64,000 nt of DNA. It comes from Pasteurella skyensis (GTDB lineage Bacteria; Pseudomonadota; Gammaproteobacteria; Enterobacterales; Pasteurellaceae). The stretch covers positions 1 through 64,000 of the forward strand of contig NZ_CP016180.1 in NCBI RefSeq assembly GCF_013377295.1. The letters run 5' to 3'. How positions within the stretch are numbered: the stretch's first letter is position 1; each line of letters begins with the position of its first letter. The notes under the pieces were generated by a model. The model was not told where the DNA came from, made no database searches, and worked only from the letters and a program-made list of their open reading frames with translations. Shown here piece after piece: positions 35,119 through 44,600 of this stretch. The position numbers and the translations under genes are program-made.

Positions 35119-36208
35119 GGCATAGTAGACAAAATAGTTGGTAATTTTGAGGAGCTATGCCCATAGTAGACAAATGAGTTGGTTTTTATTATTTTATAAA
35201 TAATTACCAACTCCTTTTATTTAGAAAATCTTTTATAAACATAATCTTATGGTATTTGGTTAAACCATTATGATTAGATAGTTTTCGTTTAAGTTCTCCA
35301 AATAAACTTTCAAGCCTATTTGTTGTTTTTTCTATATTTAATTCAGGATATTTTTCAAAAGTAAATAAATAATCCATATTATATTTTAAGCTCCTGTAAG
35401 CACTTCTTATATTACGATGTTTAAAAGGATATTTACCCTTTTCATTTATTTTATCGGAGCGTTCATTTAAATATTCTTTATGTTTTAAATACCAATAATG
35501 TAAATTAATATAGAACTCGTTTTTAGAGCTATTTTTTAATGTTTTAACTAATATTTTTAGCTCTTTTCCCGCTTCAGATTTAGGGTTCCTTGTTAATTTC
35601 CTTATTACATTTGCTATTTGATGAAATTGGCAAAGTTGTGCAGGCGTATTTAAAAAATCTCTTAATAATCCTCGTCTTCCATCACAAGTAATAGATTGAA
35701 TAATATAGCCTTTTTCTCTTAATTTATTCATTGCTAATAGATAATAAAGATTTTTTTCTGTTGTCACAATTTGATGATAAATTACCTTCTTTGATAAAGT
35801 GTCCATAAAAACGAGAACACCAAAATTTCGACCAAAGAAAGTGGTATCCATCATTAAGTTCAATTTATTATTTTGTGGGATATTTAATGGCGTTTTAGGG
35901 GCTTTTAAAACATATCTTTGAATAGTTCTAACAGAGCAATTATATTTAATTGCTAGTTGCTTATAGGTTTGTTTACCTTCTGTGTAATCTAGCCAAATTT
36001 GGCTTGAATTTAAGGATTTTTTGAAGGTAAAAGTTTTATTACAAATAGAGCATTTATAACGTTGAACATTATTTTGGGTACCATATTTGTGAATATTCGT
36101 TTTATGACAAAAAGGACAAGTTTTTTATTCATTTTCAAAAAAGTGGGCTAAAGCACAGTAATATAAAGCTTTAACCCATTTTTTACCAACTATTTTGTCT
36201 ACTATGCC
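35119..36208 (-). mobile_element. IS256/IS1249-like insertion sequence
   Basis: A 1090-bp element with perfect 26-bp terminal inverted repeats (35119-35144 and 36183-36208, outer end GGCATAGTAGAC). A probable 9-bp target duplication AAAAAAATC flanks it (35110-35118 and 36209-36217). It encodes one transposase on the minus strand. A second, imperfect copy of the end (CATAGTAGACAAATGAGTTGG, about 35162-35182) lies just inside the left end. The insertion falls in the stem of a terminator after ubiJ, and the duplication rebuilds that stem on the right. Family assignment comes from the transposase motifs and the 8-9 bp duplication. Confidence 0.88.
35204..36132 (-). pseudogene. IS256-family transposase, zinc-binding variant, frame-disrupted at the start
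   Basis: The protein-coding frame reads TCPFCHKTNIHKYG, a second CSIC pair, a helix-turn-helix (YKQLAIKYNCSVRTIQRYV), then the DDE domain: DTTFFGR, CDGRRGLL, CQFHQIANVIRKL and the final NRLESLFGELKRKLS. Two CxxC pairs plus this core match the zinc-binding IS256 variant (IS1249 group). The frame has no ATG, GTG or TTG upstream of a TTG at 35863, well inside the protein. The plausible ATG at 36132 is in another frame, separated by a run of six A (36121-36126). One more A would join them. This may be a lost base, a sequencing error or slippage-based expression. Confidence 0.75.
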
Positions 36209-36209
36209 A

Positions 36210-36248
36210 AAAAAATCGAGTGTAGTTATAGCTAACACTCGATTTTTT
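36210..36248. terminator. Terminator between ubiJ and the BCCT gene, target of the IS
   Basis: A perfect 14-bp stem (36210-36223 with 36235-36248, arm AAAAAATCGAGTGT) lies ahead of the BCCT stop. Its A and T runs would serve both strands. The left arm begins inside the target duplication of the IS. Confidence 0.85.
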
Positions 36249-36275
36249 ATTTACTTGTTAGTAATTTAAAGAAAG

Positions 36276-37856
36276 TTATTTATAACGTTCTGTTCGTAAT
36301 CCCATTACTAAGCTCACACACATTAACAATAATATGATGGTGAATGGTAATGCCGTTGAGATTGCACCTGCTTGTAGCGCTTGAATAGCTTCTGTACCAC
36401 CAACCCACATTAATGCAGCAGCAACTGCGCCTTCAATTGTTGCCCAGAAAATACGTTGTGGAACTGGTGCATCCATTTTTCCACCAGCCGTGATACTATC
36501 AATTACCAATGAACCAGAATCTGATGAGGTCACGAAGAAGATTAATACTAAAATGATTCCTACAACAGAAAGTATGCTAGAGAAATTAAGTACATCAAAC
36601 ATTTGGAACATAGCAAGAGAGACATCTTTTAAGCCATCTTGACCTAATACGCCTATTTTATTTACCACTTGATCGAGTGCGATACCACCAAAAGTTGACA
36701 TCCAAACTAAGGTGACTAATGTTGGAACAATTAGCACTGCAAGTAAGAACTCACGAATAGTACGTCCTCTTGATACTCGTGCTATAAACATACCAACGAA
36801 TGGAGACCAAGAGAACCACCATGCCCAATAGAATACAGTCCAACCTTGGAACCAAGCTTCATCTTCACGCCCAAAAGGATTACTTAATGGAATGATATTT
36901 TTTACATAAGAGGTTAATGTTCTAGGTAAAACATCCGCAACAATACCAATATTTAAAACCGCAACAAACACTAATAATGCCACTGCAATACCCATATTGA
37001 TGTTACTCAATAATTTAACGCCCCCATCAATGCCTTTTACTACAGAGTACACAGCAACAGCTGTTACACCAATAATGACAATAATTTGTAGGCTCATTGA
37101 ATTTTCTAAGCCAAATACGTGATGCATACCACTCGCAGCTTGTTGAGCACCTAATCCTAATGAGGTTGCCAACCCAAATAAGGTAGCAACAACTGCAAGA
37201 ATATCAATGACATGCCCAATCCACCCCCAAGTTCTTTCTCCTAATAATGGATAGAATACTGAGCGGATAGAAAGTGGTAAACCTTTATTGTAAGCAAAAA
37301 ATGAGAGAGAAAGTGCCACTAAAGCGTAAGCTGCCCAAGGGTGTAAGCCCCAATGATACATTGTTGCTCCCATTGCTAAATCTGCTGCTTCAGGGGTGTT
37401 CGCAATTACATTTAATGGAGTTTTATACCATCCAGTATAATAGGCAACAGGTTCTGCAACACTCCAGAACATTAAACCAATCCCCATTCCTGCCGCAAAT
37501 AGCATTGCAAACCAAGATATACGAGAGTGCTCAGGTTTGGCATCTATCCCACCCAAACGAATTTTTCCTTGTGGCAGAACTATTAGAACCAAACAGAAAA
37601 CAACAAAAACATTTCCAGCTATAATAAATAAACTATCGAAATTGCCTATGATTTTCCATTTTATTCCATCTAATACTTCTTTCGCAGTATGAGGGTCTGA
37701 GAGTAAGACTACTGCAAGAAAAAGAATAATGAGTCCTGCACTAATACCGAAAACAGCATTGTGAATATCAAAGCCCCATTTTTGAATATTATCTTGTCCG
37801 ATTTCGTAGTCAGTATTGTGAATACTATACTTATCGTGGTATTTTTTTTGTTTCAT
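36276..37856 (-). CDS. BCCT-family betaine/choline/carnitine-type transporter
   Basis: Secondary transporter of the betaine-choline-carnitine family, probably importing a quaternary ammonium osmolyte. It has 526 residues with twelve membrane helices. The glycine-rich segment AAGMGIGLMFWSVAEP (near 115-130) is of the sodium-coupled type. The tryptophan-rich substrate region WTVFYWAWWFSWSPFVGMF lies near 340. The C-terminal tail is short, without the long osmosensing extension of BetP. The exact substrate cannot be told from sequence. Single gene, convergent with ubiJ. Confidence 0.92.
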   Translation of the reverse strand: MKQKKYHDKYSIHNTDYEIGQDNIQKWGFDIHNAVFGISAGLIILFLAVVLLSDPHTAKEVLDGIKWKIIGNFDSLFIIAGNVFVVFCLVLIVLPQGKIRLGGIDAKPEHSRISWFAMLFAAGMGIGLMFWSVAEPVAYYTGWYKTPLNVIANTPEAADLAMGATMYHWGLHPWAAYALVALSLSFFAYNKGLPLSIRSVFYPLLGERTWGWIGHVIDILAVVATLFGLATSLGLGAQQAASGMHHVFGLENSMSLQIIVIIGVTAVAVYSVVKGIDGGVKLLSNINMGIAVALLVFVAVLNIGIVADVLPRTLTSYVKNIIPLSNPFGREDEAWFQGWTVFYWAWWFSWSPFVGMFIARVSRGRTIREFLLAVLIVPTLVTLVWMSTFGGIALDQVVNKIGVLGQDGLKDVSLAMFQMFDVLNFSSILSVVGIILVLIFFVTSSDSGSLVIDSITAGGKMDAPVPQRIFWATIEGAVAAALMWVGGTEAIQALQAGAISTALPFTIILLLMCVSLVMGLRTERYK

Positions 37857-38603
37857 AATTTCCTCAATATATTTGTTAAAACTGTTTAAATACTGTTATA
37901 TATTACCATTTTAGCCTTGATATCACAAATCGTACACTTATAAGTTAGATACTCAGTGCCTTTTTCTTGACGTGTTTGAGGCTAGTTTTTTACTGCAATT
38001 TAACGGATTGGGATTTCATTTATTAAAGTCAAATTATACAAAGAGTATTTTCTTTATGGCACTCTTTGTTGGGAAAGTAAGCGGTATGATTGCCGTTAAA
38101 ATATGCAAATATTATCCGTATATTTGTTTGTTAGCAATCATTAATAATTATTTTTTTATTTGTATGTCAGGGCAAGATCATACTTGTAAACTTACAATAT
38201 GTTCATTATTTATCTTATTTAAAAGATTAAATGCCAAACAAAAACTGTTTAATTAATGTCTTTCTATGCTTAAATTTTATAAATAAAGTTTATTTTCAAA
38301 TTCAAATAAATAGTTATTTTACTAATAAGTATATTTTTTATTCAAGTATGATTTTGCCCTGATTTTATTGCAATATATTGAAAATTTAGTTATTTATTTT
38401 ATGATGAAAGTGTTAGTATGCAACATATGTATATGCTCCCTCTGAGTGAACTATCAACCATATTGTTTAAGTAGCCAACCTAGTCATACTACTTAAATTA
38501 TTATCAATCATACTTTTGAGTAACTGAACAGTCCCATTATTTTGAGCGACTGATCGGTCGTATACCTTTTTTTAAATTCTTAATTTTTAATAGGATCATA
38601 TTT
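37857..38603. other. Gene-free 747-bp gap between the BCCT gene and the first adhesin
   Basis: No convincing gene lies here. An open frame at 37972-38256 has AT-driven composition, no family resemblance and an uptake-signal motif inside it, so it is not called. An uptake-signal-like motif lies at 38077-38110 (AAGCGGTATGATT). The last 200 bp hold a set of palindromes that are annotated separately. Confidence 0.6.
38466..38560 (+). promoter_or_regulatory. Cluster of palindromes ahead of the first adhesin
   Basis: Three inverted repeats lie 45-140 bp ahead of the adhesin start: TTTAAGTAG/CTACTTAAA (38466-38474 and 38489-38497), ACTGAACAGT (38523-38532) and CGACTGATCGGTCG (38547-38560). The last two belong to a 26-bp direct repeat that begins TTTTGAG at 38514 and 38540. 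They look like operator sites for a dimeric regulator, but no regulator can be named. A leader hairpin is the other possibility. Confidence 0.45.
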
Positions 38604-41600
38604 ATGAATGCACTTTATAAAGTTGTTTTATATAAAGTAACTCTCGTAGTTGGCATCATCTCAGAGTTAACTAAATTAAAAGGAAAATTTCTATCTACTC
38701 TAGAGAGAGAAGTTTTTGTGATATCACGTTTTGCATTGGCAAAATTAATTCTAATATTGTTGATCTTTTTTGAGGGAAGAATTGCTATTGCAGCGACTTC
38801 GGATTGTCAATATAGAGAAGATAAACATAGTGTGATTTGTGGCATTGATATTAACTCTGGTCGCTATACAGTTACTTTGGGAAAAGGTGCTAATACCAAT
38901 ATTGGTGTAGAGAAATCAGAACGCTATATAGATGCAGCAAATAAGATTGTTGAAACCGGAGTGTTGGCTGCAGAAAAGAGCACTTCGGCAAAGAATGTAC
39001 GTGTCCATGATATGAAATTAGCGATAATACCTGTTATAACTTTATATATGAAAGATAATGAGATATATAAAGATAAGGATCAATATCTTTTTTCGGGTAT
39101 TCAACGATCTATCCGTGGTCAGTCAATAGAAGAAGCAATAGCATCTCTAAGAGATAAAGGTGCTGAATCACTTAGAATAGGAGGTATTGCTATTGGCCAT
39201 CTTGCTATCGCTAATAAAGCAACAGATACCATTGCTCTTGGTCGAAATGCAAAAGCGGGAGATCGAGTGGAGGATGTTAATGCGATTGCAATAGGAGGAA
39301 ACTCGGAGTCTTTGGAGCCCAATAGTATAGCAATAGGTGGGTATGCAAAATCATTGAAAAGAAATAATGTTGTTCTTGGGAGCCATGCTCAGTCTAAAGG
39401 ACCAGATAGCGTTGTATTAGGTGCTCGAGCTATATCAAAGTTGCACAGTAATGTTGTCATTGGTGTTGATGCATTGGCTGATAAAGACTCTAGTATTACT
39501 ATTGGTCATTTTGCTCATTCTGCAAATGTGCAAGCTATTGCAATAGGATCTGCAAATACAAAAGGTCATGGAGCTAAGGCTCTGGGAGATCAATCTATTG
39601 CTATTGGGAGTAATACACTAGCAAAAGGGCATTCCAGTATTGCAATTGGTGGAGATGAGACGAATCAAGTAGCAAGTGAACTCTCTTATCACATTAGAAA
39701 ATTTGTGAATCAAGAGGGAGATTTAGTCGAAGAAGATCCTTCTGATGATGATATGACTATTGCAGATATGTATTCCTATCTTACAGGTGATGATTTTCAA
39801 GTTGTTGGTCATAGTCAAGAAAAAGAACGAAGTACTATGGCGAATCATGGCGCTATTGCGATAGGAGATAAAGCTTCCGCAGATGCTGATTTGGGCATCG
39901 CTTTAGGAACAGCTGCTGATGTGAGTGATGAGGCCTTTGGTGGTATCGCATTGGGGATAGGTGCAAAATCGACGCAAGTGAGTAGTGTAACCTTAGGTGC
40001 AGGTTCATCAACAGATGGATATGCAATATTATATAAAAGTGCTGAATTACAAGCATTGGATGCAAGTGGTAACCCAGTGCCTAATAAGACAGTTAAATTT
40101 AATGGGTTTACAGGAGGAGCAGATAATCTTCACGTTGGAGAACAAGTCTCTATTGGTAAAAAAGGGTATGAAAGACAACTTAAAAATGTTGCAGCGGGTT
40201 GGATAAATAAAGACTCAACAGATGCGATTAATGGTTCCCAGTTAGCATCTATAGCAGGAGGTTTATTAGGGCGAATGGAAGTACTTGGTAGTAATATTCC
40301 TTTTGAGTATGTTGATGATCAAGGAAAAACCGTTGATAAAATTGGCGATAATTATTATGAAGTAGGTGCTGTACAAGCTTCTGATGGAACAGTTTATGCA
40401 GCAGGCACTGTGATTGGTAATGATAACAAAGGCTATCCAGAAGGTTCAATTGTGAAGGAGAGTGCAGTATACCCTAAGGGCACTATATTTGATCGAGAAG
40501 GAGAAACAACAGCTTCACCAATATCAGAAGCAATAGCGGTAACATTACAACCAAAAAATGCAAATTCTGTGGCTATTCGTGTTAAAAGCAATCATTTAAA
40601 TCAACCACAAAAAATCACAAATATTGCTAATGGAGTAAATGCAAGTGATGCGGTAAATAAGCAGCAGTTAGATGATGTGAAAGCAGAAGCGCTGAAAAAA
40701 ACCAAATTAGTCGCGGGCACTTACACAACATTAAATGGAACAGGAACAGCAGAAAATCCTTATCAAGTGGATATTGCAAAAGGAAATATTGAAGCAAGTG
40801 AAAAGGGTTTTGCGACAGGGGGAGATGTTTATAATGCAGTGAAAGAGAAATTAACGGCCTCAAATATCCATCAGATTAAAAGTACTAAGGGCGATATTGT
40901 AGTTTCCCAGCAGGATTTAGTGCAAGGAGATATTGATTTATCTATCGCAAATAATGCCATAACCACACAAAAACTAGCTGACAAAGCGGTGACCAAAACC
41001 AAACTTGCAGAACAAGTCATCACAGATTTTGAAGCAAAATCAAGAGAGCGTGTTTTAGGTACAGCTAATGAAATAGAGGTGATGACAAGTGGCACAACGC
41101 AAGATAATAAAGGGTTTACAGTATCACTGTCACAAAGTATCAAAGAGAAACTGGCAAAAGTCGGTATAGGAGAGGTCGCTCAGGGCAATCAAGGTAGTGT
41201 GATGGGCGATAAGGTCTATAAAGCTATCACCACAGCAAAAACAATCCTTGATAAAGCAGAGGGCGAAACATTGTTAACTGTTGAAAAAGTAGAATCAACG
41301 GATTTAACAAAGAACAGTTATAAACTGAGTATTGATAAAGATAAATTAGCGCAAGGAACCCACTTATCTTACCAAGCCAATAATGATGTGGCAAAGCAGG
41401 TGTCTCTTCAAACAGGACTAACCTTTAAAAATGGTGAGAATACTACGGCAACCATTGGAGAAAATGGCGAAGTCAAAATAAATGTTAATACACAGCTTAA
41501 TTTATCCTCACAGCATTTAGGAAATACTCTTTATGGATCTATTACAGGACTGACACATAATTTAGCAACTGTAGCAGAGCGCAGCACGGCAATATCTAAA

Positions 41601-44600
41601 CCAATAATATTGGACGAAGGATTACGTAAAGCAACCACTCTTGGTGATAGCTTAAATCTAGGTTGGAATCTACAAGCCAATGGAACAGCACAAGATTTTG
41701 TACAGGTGTATGATACGGTGAATATGCTTAATGGCAAAGGTACGGCGGTATCAGTAGAAAATACCGATGGTAAAGTCAGTCAAATTAAATACGATGTATT
41801 AGTTGATGATAGAACGATCAAAGTGAACCCTCAGGGTCAGTTAATGGCCAGTATTCCAGCCTCAACAAAATTAATAGCAGGCACTTACACAACATTAAAT
41901 GGAACAGGAACAGCAGAAAATCCTTATCAAGTGGATATTGCAAAAGGAAATATTGAAGCAAGTGAAAAGGGTTTTGCGACAGGGGGAGATGTTTATAATG
42001 CAGTGAAAGAGAAATTAACGGCCTCAAATATCCATCAGATTAAAAGTACTAAGGGCGATATTGTAGTTTCCCAGCAGGATTTAGTGCAAGGAGATATTGA
42101 TTTATCTATCGCAAATAATGCCATAACCACACAAAAACTAGCTGACAAAGCGGTGACCAAAACCAAACTTGCAGAACAAGTCATCACAGATTTTGAAGCA
42201 AAATCAAGAGAGCGTGTTTTAGGTACAGCTAATGAAATAGAGGTGATGACAAGTGGCACAACGCAAGATAATAAAGGGTTTACAGTATCACTGTCACAAA
42301 GTATCAAAGAGAAACTGGCAAAAGTCGGTATAGGAGAGGTCGCTCAGGGCAATCAAGGTAGTGTGATGGGCGATAAGGTCTATAAAGCTATCACCACAGC
42401 AAAAACAATCCTTGATAAAGCAGAGGGCGAAACATTGTTAACTGTTGAAAAAGTAGAATCAACGGATTTAACAAAGAACAGTTATAAACTGAGTATTGAT
42501 AAAGATAAATTAGCGCAAGGAACCCACTTATCTTACCAAGCCAATAATGATGTGGCAAAGCAGGTGTCTCTTCAAACAGGACTAACCTTTAAAAATGGTG
42601 AGAATACTACGGCAACCATTGGAGAAAATGGCGAAGTCAAAATAAATGTTAATACACAGCTTAATTTATCCTCACAGCATTTAGGAAATACTCTTTATGG
42701 ATCTATTACAGGACTGACACATAATTTAGCAACTGTAGCAGAGCGCAGCACGGCAATATCTAAACCAATAATATTGGACGAAGGATTACGTAAAGCAACC
42801 ACTCTTGGTGATAGCTTAAATCTAGGTTGGAATCTACAAGCCAATGGAACAGCACAAGATTTTGTACAGGTGTATGATACGGTGAATATGCTTAATGGCA
42901 AAGGTACGGTGGTATCAGTAGAAAATACCGATGGTAAAGTCAGTCAAATTAAATACGATGTATTAGTTGATGATAGAACGATCAAAGTGAACCCTCAGGG
43001 TCAGTTAATGGCCAGTATTCCAGCCTCAACAAAATTAATAGCAGGCACTTACACAACATTAAATGGAACAGGAACAGCAGAAAATCCTTATCAAGTGGAT
43101 ATTGCAAAAGGAAATATTGAAGCAAGTGAAAAGGGTTTTGCGACAGGGGGAGATGTTTATAATGCAGTGAAAGAGAAATTAACGGCCTCAAATATCCATC
43201 AGATTAAAAGTACTAAGGGCGATATTGTAGTTTCCCAGCAGGATTTAGTGCAAGGAGATATTGATTTATCTATCGCAAATAATGCCATAACCACACAAAA
43301 ACTAGCTGACAAAGCGGTGACCAAAACCAAACTTGCAGAACAAGTCATCACAGATTTTGAAGCAAAATCAAGAGAGCGTGTTTTAGGTACAGCTAATGAA
43401 ATAGAGGTGATGACAAGTGGCACAACGCAAGATAATAAAGGGTTTACAGTATCACTGTCACAAAGTATTAAAGAGAAACTGGCAAAAGTCGGTATAGGAG
43501 AGGTCGCTCAGGGCAATCAAGGTAGTGTGATGGGCGATAAGGTCTATAAAGCTATTACCACAGCAAAAACAATCCTTGATAAAGCAGAGGGAGAAACATT
43601 GTTAATTGTTGAAAAAGTAGAATCAACGGATTTAACAAAGAACAGTTATAAACTGAGTATTGATAAAGATAAATTAGCGCAAGGAACCCACTTATCTTAC
43701 CAAGCCAATAATGATGTGGCAAAGCAGGTGTCTCTTCAAACAGGACTAACCTTTAAAAACGGCGAGAATACTACGGCAACCATTGGAGAAAATGGCGAAG
43801 TCAAAATAAATGTTAATACACAGTTGAATTTATCCTCACAGCATTTAGGAAACACCCTTTATGGCTCTATTACAGGATTGACACATAATTTAGCAACTGT
43901 AGCAGAGCGTAGTACGGCAATAGCTAAACCAATAATATCAGATGATGGTCTACGTAAAGCAACCACTCTTGGTGATAGCTTAAATCTAGGTTGGAACTTA
44001 CAAACCAATGGAACAGCACAAGATTTTGTACAGGTGTATGATACGGTAAATATGCTTAATGGCAAAGGTACGGCGGTATCAGTAGAAAATACCGATGGTA
44101 AAGTCAGTCAAATTAAATACGATGTATTGGTTGATGATAGAACGATCAAAGTAAACGATCAGGGGCAGTTAATGGCCAGTATTCCTGCCTCAACTAAACT
44201 AATGGCAGGTACTTATACAATATTAAGCGGAGAGGGGACAGCAGAAAAGCCTTATCAAGTGGATGTTGCAAAAGGAAATATTGAAGCAAGTGAAAAGGGT
44301 TTTGCGACAGGGGGAGATGTTTATAATGCAGTGAAAGAGAAATTAACGGCCTCAAATATCCATCAGATTAAAAGTACTAAGGGCGATATTGTAGTTTCCC
44401 AGCAGGATTTAGTGCAAGGAGATATTGATTTATCTATCGCAAATAATGCCATAACCACACAAAAACTAGCTGACAAAGCGGTGACCAAAACCAAACTTGC
44501 AGAACAAGTCATCACAGCCTTTGAAGCAAAATCAAGAGAGCGTGTTTTAGGTACAGCTAATGAAATAGAGGTGATGACAAGTGGCACAACGCAAGATAAT

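Noticed and set aside
36121-36132. Classical -1 ribosomal frameshift on A AAA AAC for the transposase
   Set aside because: The heptamer is not in the right register relative to the ATG at 36132, so a standard slippery site does not join the two frames; polymerase slippage or a lost base fits better.
37972-38256. Possible 94-codon gene between the BCCT gene and adhesin 1
   Set aside because: It contains an uptake-signal motif, has no recognisable domain or good ribosome binding site, and its composition is that of AT-rich noncoding DNA.
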